Translations under genes and position numbers: made by a program
Notes under the pieces: generated by a model
What the model was told of the DNA's origin: nothing
Databases searched by the model: none
What the model saw: only the letters and a program-made list of their open reading frames with translations
NCBI GenBank assembly: GCA_029718625.1
Contig: CM056383.1
Span: forward strand, 18,810,722 to 18,874,721
Source: Synaphobranchus kaupii
Taxonomy: Eukaryota; Chordata; Actinopteri; Anguilliformes; Synaphobranchidae
Reading direction: 5' to 3'
Length of the DNA: 64,000 nucleotides
Part shown: one piece after another, positions 24,071 to 36,724 of the stretch
Numbering within the stretch: position 1 is the first letter of the stretch
Layout: each line of letters opens with the position of its first letter

Positions 24071-24385
24071 AACTGCGTCTGTCACCCCTGAGTGATCACG
24101 GCTGATTTATTTCGATTAGTTTTCACAAGGGCGCACTTTATGACAAATTTATGTTTTGGCCGCAGGAAACCGGCACCAATCGCAAAGCCACCAAAACATG
24201 AAAACAGAGGAGGCCCTCTGAGGCTAGGCATGCTGCCGGGATCCCAGAGCTGGGATGGCAGGGCTGAGAGAGAGAGAGAGGGAGGGAGGGGCGAGCGTGA
24301 GAAAGCACACTAACACTGCTGTGTGGCTGCTCTCTGGCTTCCTTGCCTGCCTGATGCTTGCCCACCATGAAGCCATCCTGTCTCC

Positions 24386-24423
24386 CCCCCCCACACCACC
24401 CCCCCCCCCCCCCCCCCCCCCCC
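24386..24423 (+). repeat. C-rich tract
   Basis: CCCCCCCC-ACACCA followed by a long C run. Proline- or glycine-rich open frames over this tract (24224-24566) are artefacts of the run. Confidence 0.85.
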
Positions 24424-24429
24424 AACCCT

Positions 24430-26686
24430 TTTTGGCTGTTTTAGGGGAGGCCACACCCCACATCTCTTCAGCCCCGGCTAGAGAACTGCCACAGTCATCG
24501 CGGCTCCAGTCACAGGCATCATTTGGCTCATACACTCTGGACCCCCACCCAGCTCCACCCCCCTAGCTCCGCCCTCCCCCGCGTTTGCTTTCCAGTACGC
24601 GCGATTCGGGAGTCCCGCCTCAGCAGCTGCTCAGTCAAGGGCAACGTTCCTGTGCCCCCAAAAAGATAAAGCAATTAGGAGCACACGGCGATAATTTGAC
24701 AAGCAAACAGTGAGTCATTAAGTGCCACATAAGCATGAGGAAGAGCAGGCCAGCGAAGAGAACAGTCACGTGTACGGGATATGATAAAAGGTCTTTTATG
24801 TCTTAATGGGCGTCGGTCAGGAGCACAGCGCAGAGCGGCTTGTGACAAGTGGGGGGGAGGGAGGGAGGGAGGGGTTGAGTCAATGGTTTTAAGGAGTGTT
24901 TCTGCTGCCACAGTTTGAAACAGAAGCAAGGACAGCAAGGAGACTACAGAGCTGGCTGTAAACTTCTTTCAAAGGAAAGTATGGGCTGGACTTTCAATTT
25001 CTTGAAATGCAAAAGTTTTAGTTTTTTACTCCCTGAAAAGTTACTTTTTTCCATTTTTTTAAATTATTTTTTTTGTTTATGGAAAGATTTAAGTTTAAGA
25101 TTGTTTTGATATGGTTAGAAATCCAATATGGCAGGCCAGGATTCTGTAAATTGGAAAAGTAACTTATGTTATGGAAAAGGGTTATATGCGCATAAACATT
25201 CAAGACATCCATTTAGGAGATATTCCCCATTTTTTATAATGACTAAATTTGGTCACCTTATTAAATTCTGGAGGGAAATTATGTGACTAATGGGTACCTT
25301 CAGCATAGCCCCACATCATAGATTGCTTATTTCCCTACAAACCTGTTAGATCTCCTGAGTTCTCTCTGGGTATTTTTGACATTATTCAAAACGGTGGGAG
25401 ATGGAGAAGAAATGTTAATGAAAAAAAAAGGGTGCCTACCATTGGCACCCGTGAGGAAGTCAAACCTGCTATAGTTCCACAGTTCTTATGCTGATGGTTA
25501 TAATTCCTAGGATATCACATGACACCATCAATAACTTCTGGCCACAGAATTGGTCACACTCAAAGTAAGCAAAGATTATCTTACAAAGCGATCAGGATTT
25601 TTGGACTCTCCGTTTGAACATTCCAGGAGTACACATGAATCCACAAAGCTATTTGACTAATGATGCAGATGGGAATTACCTCACACTTCAAGCATTGCTT
25701 GTAAATTTGTCGTCCAATGTGCATTAGATTAATGTGCCTTTTGTGAATTGCCACCCTTTATAGGTTTTTAACCTTTAAAAAAAACTTTATTGTTGCAAAA
25801 ATAATGCCAAAGACCAAGGATCACCGCTGATTTGCGACTGTGTATCTTGAAACTGATGAAAATTACAAAGAATATTTAAACCAAGAAATACACTGGGGTT
25901 TAGAAAAACGCAGGGGAATTCTCACGTAAACAATGTGCATGCAAATACTGTGGTGCGCTCCATCAGCAATAATGGGCCTGATTGTGAGAATGGGAGGTGA
26001 GCTTAAATATGCATCTTAATATTGTTTTGCTTTCGTTCCCAACTCCCCCCCTTGGAACTACCCGCAGAGTTGGGGTCACCTACCGCAACCTTGCACATAT
26101 TTCCAGGGCTATAATTTAAGGAGGTGTAACGAGGCTCGATTGTGGAGCTTGACAGCTTAATTAATGCCTTGACATGCATGAGTGGCAGGACAGTATTGCT
26201 TGGGAGAGTTTATTCTTATTGTTCTTCGGCTGGGGGAGAGAGAGAGAGGGTACAATAACACGGGATTTTGGCTCGCTCTACAAATCATCCCCTAGGTGGG
26301 GAAGACAATAGCAGATGATGCAGCTGCTCGGTCCGGTGGTTAAATGATCACAGAGGAAAACAAAAGGAAGAACAAGCGTCTCATCAGAGTGGCGAGTGCT
26401 GTACAGCTGTACTGTCATTTCCCCTCCAAAACAAATTATACAATTCTAAACTCATTTGAAATGTGACTGTAAACTTGGACAGCTTCAAACCAGAGAGGAT
26501 TGTATCCCAGAAGGGATACAATCACCATTTTTTGTTTTTTCAAAGAAAGACTTTTAGTTTTTAGATGAATGAGATAATGTACAATTCCAGTGTTGGGGAT
26601 ATTACTCCCACTCCCATTATACTGTGTCTCCTATGAGGCTAAACTGTTGATTGATGTCTCTTCTTTTGAGAAGAGTGTCTTGGGGA
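24430..26686. other. Gene-free stretch with candidate conserved non-coding blocks
   Basis: No exon seen. 24660-24850 (CACGTGTACGGGATATGATAA...) and 25960-26360 (AGCTTAATTAATGCCTTGACATGCATGAG...) are non-repetitive, contain homeodomain-like TAATTA and E-box/CACGTG words and lack stop-free frames. This is a look, not proof, of regulatory DNA. Confidence 0.4.
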
Positions 26687-26945
26687 TATATCGACAGCCT
26701 CATAACAAAAGTGCCTAAGTCTTTTTTTGTAGTTTTGAGAAAAAGGCAAAAAACTGCTGCAATTCTACGTCAATGAGGATTTAGGCAGAATAGCATAAAG
26801 TGGTTCAGGAAGTGCACAGCGACCTGCAGTGACTTGAGCATTTTTACACTGTTGACGAATGATAAATCAAATGATGATTTAGGCAGAAAATCTCAAAATG
26901 TCCAAAAAATGACTTAGGCACTTTTGTTATGAGGCTGTCGATATG
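26687..26945. mobile_element. MITE with about 35-bp terminal inverted repeats
   Basis: Left end ATCGACAGCCTCATAACAAAAG...GTGCCTAAGTC and right end GACTTAGGCAC...CTTTTGTTATGAGGCTGTCGAT are perfect inverses, bordered by ATAT on both sides. The 190-bp interior has the word GATTTAGGCAGAA twice (26780 and 26877). No ORF. The superfamily is not identified; a TA, TAT or ATAT duplication is possible. Confidence 0.75.
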
Positions 26946-27171
26946 CTACTGCTCATGGCCTTTAGTACCATTCACACTGAAATAGTTTTTCCTGATGTAT
27001 TTGCTGGAATTCTCCCACCTCAGTGTAGCTCTGTGTGATTTGCCTGGTTAGTTTTTTTTCTTCTGTGCATTTTACATGTTGCTTTTAAACACATATCAGG
27101 AACACCCTTTGTGTTTTGACCCCCAGCCGAGCGAATGGTTTGCCAATAGTGATGTTGGTAATTTTCCATAT

Positions 27172-27172
27172 T

Positions 27173-27216
<44 letters not shown>
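27172..27216. repeat. (TAA)n microsatellite
   Basis: About 15 units; a poly-Ile frame across it is an artefact. Confidence 0.9.
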
Positions 27217-27217
<1 letters not shown>

Positions 27218-29060
27218 TCGCATCAAGCTCTCTCCACAGTTCACCACAGCCCATAGTAAGTACCAGTTAGTTAGGTTAGTGTCTTTCCAATTAATTTCAA
27301 TGGTATGTATTTCTATATATTATTGATGTAATGATTTTTTCATTCTCGATCTTTAATCCATTAATACATGTTTATTTGTTTTTATGCTAAATAACTGAAT
27401 GGAAGTGTTAAGTAGTTTTTAATTATGGTCATTTTACAAACGTTTGCTAATGTATACATAGGTTTGACACACTTCAGTTTAAGATGATGAAGTATTATAA
27501 AACTTTTTTTTTTTTTAATCTTCAATCTATTCAAAAATCAAGTAATTGTGTTAATATGTTTGGTCATAATAAAAGTAAAGTCAGACTTTCTCAAATATCA
27601 CAGATTTGACAAAATGCATTCTTTTTTAAATAAGCATTTTCAGTCAACATATTGGCTAATACCCTGCAATGAATGGATGCAGGGGTATTGTTAACAGTCT
27701 CAAGAAATCTGGTATTTATGGTGTTGGCTATTTTCATCGGGTTTTCTGTTATTTTAGTACTATTATTTTTAAAGATGTCTTTCAATGCATGATTACTCAG
27801 AAAACAGCTTCTAAACTGTCAATTAAATTGCTAAAATACATAATGTACATGCATTTTTAGCAGGTATGTTTATCACTTTGTGCATCAGTGTCTTCAAACA
27901 TAACTGTAAATCTGTGGATAATGACATGAAAATAGTAGCAGTCTAAAGCCATGCATTTCTATTCATTATATACTTTAGAATTTGCTAAAATTAAAAAAAC
28001 ACTACTACATGTCTCAATTTTCAAGCAAACAGCTTTCTAACCAAAATATACAGTTTTATGAAAATAAATTTGTTTTGGTCTAGGTGAAAACAGATTTTTT
28101 TAAATTGTCAGTAGTTTGCAGGAAATATACTGATGTCTAAATGATTAAACATTTTACATATAGTATTCTGCAAAGGAATGGATAAAATGTCCATCCAATT
28201 GAACCAATAAACTTTGTTTAGCCTCTCAGATTTTGAAAACGACCAAAGTATGACATATTCAAACTTGCAGTTTATTTTGTGGTTTTTCTAAGATATTTTC
28301 AGTTCAGGCCTATTCTGCTAGCAGGGATGTAAATGATGCAAAAGACCGACATGCAATATAAAATTGAATTCTAAAAGTTGCAAACATCACATTACCAGTG
28401 ACATTACGAGATATTAACATAACTTATTAATTTAAAGCAGACTCCAGTAATATCACAGGAAAAAATAAAATTAACCAAATTTGGTGCCCTGTTGCCAGAT
28501 CCTTTCCAGTATAAGCCAGACACATTTAGAACAATGGCTGTTTGCATCTTTGTCTCTCAATACAATGAGCACAAAAAATTAAAAAATAAATTAAAAACAA
28601 CAATTGAAATAGTCAAGTAACCCTCTTAATGAATGTCACAAGCCATGAATAGGCCTTGATTACAGACAAACTGACGAGGGAGCCAGTAGTTTAATACAAT
28701 TTTCTCTGATCTTTTCTCACATCAAAGTGTAGTCCACAGAAAATATTCCATTGAACTAGTCCTTTTATTTTTCCCCAACCAACTCTAAAAGTACATCAAA
28801 CGTGAGAGAGCCATACTCTGGGGCCGAATGCGACTTCAGAATGAATAACCAGACATGCGTCTTAATGAGTAGGATGTGACATGATTGGGTGATTGAGCTC
28901 TAACAAAAGACATGAATCAGTTGGCTCTAGTGACCCTGGGAGTGGTCACCTGACCATTAGGACCTTCGAACGGGAGAGGCTTTCCCCTGTTTTTTCAAAG
29001 CGAATGCCGCTGTGAGATGACTGTGGTAGGAAAACAAACGAGACATTGATTCAGTGGAAG
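27217..29060. other. Gene-free AT-rich stretch
   Basis: No exon or recognisable repeat apart from homopolymer T runs. Confidence 0.55.
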
Positions 29061-29232
29061 CACAGTGGACTTACAAGCCGACACAGAGAAACACAGTGGA
29101 CTTACAAGCCGACACGGAGAAACACAGTGGGTTTACAAGCCGACACGGAGAAACACAGTGGGTTTACAAGCCGACACAGAGAAACACAGTGGACTTACAA
29201 GCCGACACGGAGAAACACAGTGGGTTTACAGG
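29061..29232 (+). repeat. 31-bp minisatellite, about 5.6 units
   Basis: Unit ACACAGTGGACTTACAAGCC + GACACAGAGAA, with two variable sites (GGACT/GGGTT and CAC-A/G-GAG) that alternate between units. Degenerate relatives follow at 29273-29295 and 29328-29345. Because 31 is not a multiple of 3 and the unit lacks stops in every frame, all three plus frames are open here, giving overlapping repeats-only ORFs that are not genes. Confidence 0.9.
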
Positions 29233-29357
29233 AATTCTTCACGCAAAAAGAGCACGGCAAGGGTACGCAGAAAAACATTGTAGATTTACAAGCATTATGT
29301 ACAGAGCTTACAAGTGAACATAAACACTTTGGGTTTAGAAACACATACACGCACAGA

Positions 29358-29382
29358 CACACACACACACACACACAGGCAC
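29358..29382. repeat. (CA)n microsatellite
   Basis: Short CA run within a CA-rich stretch. Confidence 0.85.
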
Positions 29383-29449
29383 ACATGCACAAACACTCAC
29401 AAATAACGTGGGTTTATAAGCACACATGGAACATATCAATTTACAAGTA

Positions 29450-30308
29450 AATCTGAAAAAATGCTTGATTGCCATGCACACCTGAAGAAATAGCCTACTT
29501 TAGGTTGAAGCATGTAAACAAAGACATAAGAGCTGAGTGTCATTATGATGCTGGTATGAGGCATGCTGCAGGCTCCTTACACCTGCAGATGAACCCAGCG
29601 ATCCGCTTCATCTTAGACAACAACACGAGGCAGCAGAGTAAAATGGTTCTCACGTAGGCTAATGCCGCTTAAGCCAATGAGTGGTGATATCCGAATAGAT
29701 TATTGGCACCAAAAAAAAACCGAAAGAGAAGCCAGGAAAATGTGATTCAGAAAATGGAATGTCCTTAAAATTGAGGACTTTCCATTGGAAAACAGCGTAG
29801 ACAAGACTTTTTGCATTTGTGTCACTCTGTGTTTGTTTTCAGCCGAGTGGAATGAGAAAACGAAAGGGAAGAGAAAAAGTGAAGCCCACGGGGCTTAGAC
29901 AGAGATTAGTCTAATTTCAAGCAAACGGCGCCTGGGAGGAAGAGGGGCTTCATCTCTCGTTTGAAAGGGAACTTTAAAAGCGCGGAGATGTGGGCTGGAA
30001 TTAAGGCGTTATTAATTGCGCGCGCATATTAAAAAGACCCTGGAAAGCGACCTCCGCTAACATGGGGAGCGGTGCGTGTGGAAAAAAAGGCGGGGGAAAA
30101 AGTCTTAATCTTCTCCGTACTCCTCAGATAAATGTCAAGAGTATCTATCACCTCAATTAAAGAGGTAGAGGAAACCGTCAGAATCTGAACAAGAGTGGGA
30201 TACTGGAGTTACTGTGACACTTCATCCTCCTTGAGCCATTTTCACAACTTTCATGCAGGTATAATTGACCCAGATTATGCAATCCTGCCCTGCATTTCAG
30301 GACCTCTA
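29450..30308. other. Gene-free stretch, candidate regulatory DNA
   Basis: 29840-30110 is unique-looking, with GGAATTAAGGCGTTATTAAT and GCGCGCGCATATTAA words and no coding frame. Not assigned. Confidence 0.4.
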
Positions 30309-30310
30309 TG

Positions 30311-31603
30311 TGTGACAGGATGGGTAAACGCTTTACTTCCGATCTGAGGTAGCTTAATGGGGGTGTGGTTGTGGCCACCCAGGTAGCTGCTGCCAATTAC
30401 CTGTTCTAGTATTTAAACTCTCCTTACCTGTCCTCTCCCCCTCGTGCGCTTGCTCCTGATTTGTTCTCTCTACCCGGTCTCCTGCTTGGGTGGCTATCGC
30501 GTGCTCCTTTCCCCCGGTTGAGGTATATCCGTGGTGATCGCCATTATTAGGTGTTGATAGGCCAGTGAATGAGCTCCGTGACTGGTTGCCTATCTGGGTA
30601 AATGGCTTTGTTGGCTCACATGCGCTGCTAGACCAGGTGCAACCTTATTTGCTGTTTTGCCTCTTTAGTTACGTTTGTTTTGCCTTCCTTTGGATACATT
30701 TTGTTTAAGTATACTGTTTCGTATTAAGCGGATGGTAGTTTACAGCTGCGTTTTGTTTTGTTTTGTGCTTGTCGCGCTGCCCTGCTGTCCGGTAATATTC
30801 TCGAGCAGCGCACAGTGGCGAGGTTTTAATATTAACTAACTGGTATTGGTAATGTGTTTTGTATCTATTTTAAATAGCTGATTTATTGTTTTCTGACCAA
30901 CAGTGGGCACGACGCTGTCTGGTGGTGGGGTTTAGTCATTAGTGGAGCTTCCCCCCTTCACTTCGTGTGGTAATTTAATTGCACGGGAATCACCCATTTG
31001 CCACTGATTTTTGCTGTGTATAAGCCATTGCTGTGGGAGCACTATTTGGTGAGTAGTACTTTTGCACCGTGGGGCCCCCTCCCCTGGTTGGTGAGTATAC
31101 TTCTCCCCGTCAGCGTCCTTACCCACTGTAGTTAATTAACTAGCTAGCTAATTGGTTTTTATAAATACTGGAAGCATTGTTAAAAATATCCTTTTTCTAC
31201 CAAAATTGTAATAAATAATTATATTTCGTCAATGTTATAACTCCTATTTAATTCTACTCCCAGTTATCCTGATTCTGTAGTTGGTGTGAATACTGGGAGT
31301 ATTGTCAATGTATTCTCTTATAATTGATGAATTGCAGCTCTATTAAATTAACGATTATTGCTAGTCCTGTTTCAGTGATCTTGATTCCACAGCTCTTCCA
31401 GCTATTCTTCTACAAATCTTATTTTCCAATAAAACCATTCCTTTTTTTAATTCTAGACCACGTCTCTGACTTATTATTGTAAAGAACTCTGGGGAACCCA
31501 TTTTGTGTAACTAGGTGCATCTGTGGTGCAGAACTATTTCTTAGGGTGCAACTCCCTAGGTGGCGTAGTCATTACATTAGCAGCCCTACACCCGACTGTT
31601 ACA
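30311..31603 (+). mobile_element. Probable solo LTR (Gypsy-type)
   Basis: Starts TGTGACAGGATGG and ends GACTGTTACA. It is organised like the LTR at 3069-4400: TATA-like GTATTTAAACTC about 100 bp in (30410), long pyrimidine-rich middle, an AATAAAACC poly(A) signal near 31431 and a GGTGGCGTAGTC-ATTACA end region. No gag/pol follows on either side. I see no clean target-site duplication, so the exact ends could differ by some tens of bases. Confidence 0.55.
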
Positions 31604-34576
31604 TTCGCATAAAGCATATCCAGAGGAGGAGGGCTGGTTTAGGATCATGTTTTCCCTCTTCCATGTCCTAACCTTATCAATTATGAGCTAAATGGGCAAG
31701 ACTAATCCTAGATCACCATTCCTGCTCTGATAGATGCTTTTTGAATGTGTCCCCTAATTTTTTTTTATTTTTTACATTTTTTTATTCATTAATTCATTCA
31801 TTCTCAGGGCACATTGGTGCTGATCAATATTGCAAAATCAATGTTAATTTGTGTTCATGTGTTCCTTGTAATGTAAGTATTGTAGTTGGGGAAACAAAAG
31901 GGATAAACCTCAGGTCAGTACATCACAGAGAGGGAAGAATATTCACCGCAAAAGTTAAGTCCTGGATATGTTTTTAAATCTGGTGGTATTTTCATCTAAT
32001 TAATATACATGAGATACATGCTCAGGTAGGACCATAAAAATAATAGTTTAATAGCTTTAGAAATGGAAAAGTTCTATCCTCTTGAGTCGGCTGCCATTGA
32101 TCTGCAGAGTTTCATCAAATTTCAGATCACGTTTGGGGTCAATTCCCTTTGAATTCAGTCAATACAGGAAATTATTTGAAATTAATTAACAGACAATCCC
32201 CACAGAACATGATGTGCATTTTTTTTTTTTATTCATGAATTGAATTTCCATTAATTTCTCAAACTGACTGAAATAAAATGGAATTTACCCCCAACCCGGT
32301 TGCAGATATAATGTAATTTCCACCTGATTGTATAGCTTATGATTTTTCCCTACGTGTCTTTCTGCTTTTCGTTTGCTTCCTGTTTGCTTCCTGTTTGTGG
32401 CTCACAGCTGCATTTTCCAGTGCTGCATGTGCCCTGAAAGGACAACATAGACTTTTCTGTGGATAGCTGAGGAATGGCTGGTTTACACAGAAAAAATAAA
32501 GGTTGAGCTTGATTTTTATGAAAAAAAGGTTTATGTTGATTAAATGCATATATTATACAGTAAACACTGTCTATATTTGTATCTTTTCATAGTTAATGTT
32601 TGATGTAAATGTAAGTAGAGACATTCGTACATTAACCATCACACAGCCTGTTCCATACAAAACTAAATCCTGGAGAAGACATCCAGCGATCGCAGATGTC
32701 CACTGGACCGGAACTCAGGTCAAAACAACCAGTAAGATCACGTTGAACGACTTTCAATATGCATTGGCTGTCTGTGAGTAATGAAACATTTATCTATTTT
32801 TGAACCCCAGAAAAGGTTTCAGGACTATATAGTAATAATAATAATAATAATAATAGTATAATATAATAGTTATACATTAATAATAGTATATTATTCTCTG
32901 AAGCCGAGTTCACTGTTCTCATTTTGTATGACCATGTAGTCCGTTATTGTAAAGGGGGGAAGTATATAGTGTATGTAGTTTCAGTGTTATTCAAAGACTA
33001 GCTCTTTCTAGCTTCCCAAAATTGACAGCATTGTTCTGCATCATTGTACCACTGTACAAATATCCCAGGGGAATTTGCCAGTCTGTCTGTGTTATATGCA
33101 GATAAAAAGTGCACTGAACAAATAATAAATCTGATAGTGGCTGAGGCTATGAAAGTTTACCAGAGCTCTCCTGTGTGGCTGTATAAATCGCCTGGTTCTT
33201 CCCTGTAGAGCTACTGCACCATTTAGGAGAGAAAAGAGTAGACAAAGAATACAACATTGCGGATTTTACATATTTTTGTATGTTATTTTATTTATTTTAT
33301 GAACTAGCCTTTAATCTTTATCTCTGCTTTTTCCTTTTTTATATAATACACACTTTCAACTGCAATGTAAGACAGAGTAGTTATTTTTTTTTAACATATT
33401 ACCGCACCATGGGGCAGGGCAGTGGTGGCTTGAAATCTCCACAAGTTCATTGCATAAAGACTGTTTCACAGTCTTTTGGTCTTCGTGTTTAATGTAGTCC
33501 AGTCGTCTGGTCTGTACTAGAAATTTAGCAGAGGCTCCAAAACCAGCTGCCTCTCAACTACAGGATGCTGCTTCACAGTACTGGCAGTTCTCTGACCCAG
33601 GTTTTTAAAACATAAAACCTGGGTCAAATGATTTTAAAATACTGAAATTTTAAAACACTTCAGCAGATCCCTGAGAATTTTCAATGAAATCTATGAAATC
33701 AAATTCTGTTCTGAAAAAAAATATTTTTGTCAATTAACATTGACCACAATGGTCAATAATCTGTAGGGCTTTTGCCAATGTCTAAAGGGTTCATGTGATT
33801 TGAAGTAAATATTTGACCCAGGTCGCACAGATTACAAACACTTCCATTTTCCACGCTCTAACCCCTGGCCCTGTTCAGGGTGCTATCCGTTCACTCTTTA
33901 ATGTAATACAGGAGATGGGGCCCTTGTTATTCCTCCCCAAAGAGCTCTATCCGAAAATCCTCCCGCCTGGTCTCTGTTCTCTCCTTTCACTTTGATCTGA
34001 AATTAATCTCTTCTGGTTCTGCCTTGGAACAGCAGTCAGGCCACTCCCTCAGCAATATGAGAGCAGATTCATTCCCCCTTTTTACAATAATTTCTTTCTG
34101 CCATGTGCTTGGTTAGTAGTGTATGCGCATGTATTCGTCTGTGCATGTGTGCGCGTGCGTGCGTGTGTGTGCACTCGTGTGTGGAATAGCCTTTTCACGC
34201 CACTTCTTCTCATTTCACGTTTATATTCCTCAGCATTCATTCCCGGGAGGGGTGAAGGTGATCGGGTCTGCCCGCAGGATTCCTCCATCCAACGGACCAA
34301 TAGAATGTAGAAGCACGGAAATGTTAAGCCCCCTAGAACCTTTTGATTGATGGACATTTTTTTCTGACAGTTTTCTGTAATCACTCAGTTAACTAAACAC
34401 CCCAGGCTATTTGAATTGGAGTTACGGAAGGGACGGAGAAAAGGGGGAAAAAGAGGAACAATGACCTTCATTCTGAAGAAAATGCCACGTAACCAAGGGG
34501 CTAATTATACCCTTATATGAGTGACAGTAAAGGTTACAGGTATACAGCTTTCATAGTGGAATATTTCAACTTTATA
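31604..34576. other. Gene-free stretch
   Basis: No exon seen. Contains (TAA)n at 32830-32855 and a TG/CG-rich tract at 34118-34182. Confidence 0.55.
34118..34182 (+). repeat. TG-rich (purine-pyrimidine alternating) tract
   Basis: GTGCATGTGTGCGCGTGCGTGC-type run capable of Z-DNA; overlapping short open frames are artefacts. Confidence 0.8.
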
Positions 34577-35746
34577 CAGTGCCTTGCGAAAGTATTCACC
34601 CCCTTGGCGTTTTTCTTATTTTGTTGCATTACAACCTGTAATTGAAATGGATATTTATTTGGATTTTATGTAATGGACCTACACAAAATAGTCCAAATTG
34701 GTGAAGTGAAATTAAAAAAAAACATGTTTTAAAAAATTCTAAAAAAATAAAAAAAACGGAAAAGTGGTGCGTGCATATGTATTCACCCCCTTTGCTTTAA
34801 TGTATTTTTAAAGTATCATATTTAATATTTGGTGGCATATCCTTTGCATGCTGCTACTTCCTGAAGTCTGTGACCCATCAATATTAAAAGACTCTTGATA
34901 TATTATTTTCTGGTACTCTTACAAGCGATACTATAACGTCTTTGCATTTGAATGGATCTCTATGGGAATTAGGGGGTGGGACTAGATTTAGCTGTAAATA
35001 ACACTTAACTGTATAGAATACACGGTTGGTAAAATGGCTGTAAGTCATCAAGGGTCTGAGGTATCAAACGGGCCTCAAACCATCACACTGCTGCCAGATA
35101 TGCAGTAGATATGGATGGATCACTTTAAGGGTTGTTTCTCCTGGCAAATTTTCCTATTGAACTCTATGGAAAAATAAGTCAGGAGAAGAAACCCTTCAAG
35201 TTATCCATCCATATCTACTGTATTTCTGGCAGCAGAGTGATGGTTTAAGGCTTGCTTGATAGGATAGACCCTTGATGACTTAGAGCCATTTAGCCAACCA
35301 TGTGTTCTATACAGTTCAAGTGTTATTTACAGCTAAATCTAGTCCCGCCCCCTAATTCCCATAGAGATCCATTCAAATGCAAAGACGTTATAGTACCGCT
35401 TGTAAGAGTACCAGAAAATAATATATCAAGAGTCTTTTGATATTGGTGGGTCCCAGACTTCAGGAAGTAGCAGCATGCAAAGGATATGCCACCAAATATT
35501 AAATATGATACTTTAAAAATACATTAAAGCAAAGGGGGTGAATACATATGCACGCACCACTCTTCCGTTTTTTTTTTTTTATAGAATTTTTTAAAACAAG
35601 ATTTTTTTAAATTTCACTTCACCAATTTGGACTATTTTGTGTAGGTCCATTACATAAAATCCAAATAAATATCCATTTCAATTACAGGTTGTAATGCAAC
35701 AAAATAGGAAAAACGCCAAGGGGGTGAATACTTTCTCAAGGCACTG
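34577..35746. mobile_element. Palindromic Tc1-type element, copy C
   Basis: 1170 bp with TA on both sides (34575-34576, 35747-35748). Termini CAGTGCCTTGCGAAAGTATT and its inverse are those of a very common fish Tc1 family. Inverted arms extend to the centre near 35160. The outer about 250 bp of each arm differ completely from copy B, whereas the inner 340 bp per arm match copies A and B closely (GATCTCTATGGGAATT, CTGCTGCCAGATATGCAG). No transposase ORF. Confidence 0.85.
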
Positions 35747-36384
35747 TATGCAGGGGCCCTGTTATACCTGTAGAGCAACTACGAATGAAGTGTATTCTCA
35801 GTCATGTTACTAAAGCCACATAACTGCATCTTGAACAGCACTGAGGCACTTTAAACTTAACTGCTACATAGTTAAAAATATTTTTAACAGTCTGAAAATG
35901 TTATCCAGTGAATATGATGAATATGAATATGATTTTTTTTTCTTTTCATGCACCCAGGCGCAAAATAACGGATTATCCGATGACATGCTGTAATCACAGA
36001 ACCAGTGACCTTCACAGGTTTACTGCCCTTTCAACAGGAAGAGTAATGGGTTCACAGTGCAAGAACACACAGGTACGCAAATGTCTGAGAAAATGAATGC
36101 AGATTGAGGATACTGTACACCAGCATCCAAAATCCAATTCCCAAATCTGTGTGATAGCTTTTTTTGGTCACAAATGCCAATTAGTTCAGTAAACCCTTTC
36201 CTCATATTAGGAGAAACAAAGTACCTGAAGTGAAAATGTATGATTCTACAGAAACCAGTAGATTTTGACCGGGGGACACAGGTGTCTGCAAATGTTTACT
36301 GTGTGCTTTTCAACAGTGGCCTTAGAAATAAGGTGAGTGGACTCTTTAGCCAAGTCCTAAAAGAGCTGAAACACACCAAAAGCT
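35747..36384. other. Gene-free stretch
   Basis: No coding or repeat signal seen. Confidence 0.5.
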
Positions 36385-36724
36385 AGGGCTGTGTCTGAAT
36401 CAGAGCCCTATGTACTCCGTCCTGTCTCCTGCGTACTTTGTACTAGCAGACCGTGTACGTTTTACTGTATATTGTTTAGTACACAACTTGCAGTATGTGA
36501 AAAATATCCTCCGTACTATGTTCCAACTGCACTGTGGAAGAGTCGTAAGACGTCCTGCCCTGCGCGGCCATGTCACGTGTTGTTTTTGTTGTTGTTGAAG
36601 GAAAACGTCAGCAAAGCTGCGCCTCATTTTTAAAGCCAAGCTGCGTGTCATATTTATGTGACCAAAATGTTTGCTTGTGTCTTGAAACGTATGCTACCTA
36701 ATATAGTCTACTCTTCATGCTCCC
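36385..36724 (+). mobile_element. Truncated copy of the 'GGCTGTGTC' TIR element
   Basis: Begins GGCTGTGTCTGAATCAGAGCC and matches the element at 42953-43784 in order (TACTAGCA, TTTACTGTATA, GCGGCCATGTCA, GGAAAACGTCAGC, CATTTTTAAAGC). The right terminus is missing. Confidence 0.7.

Noticed and set aside
24224..24566. Gly-rich and Pro-rich open frames
   Set aside because: Encoded by C/G homopolymer runs.
29046..29450. 134-codon open frame with repeated Gln-Trp-Thr-Tyr-Lys-Pro words
   Set aside because: Product of the 31-bp minisatellite, with overlapping open frames in all three phases.
34119..34384. Overlapping open frames on both strands
   Set aside because: Artefacts of the TG/CA-rich tract.
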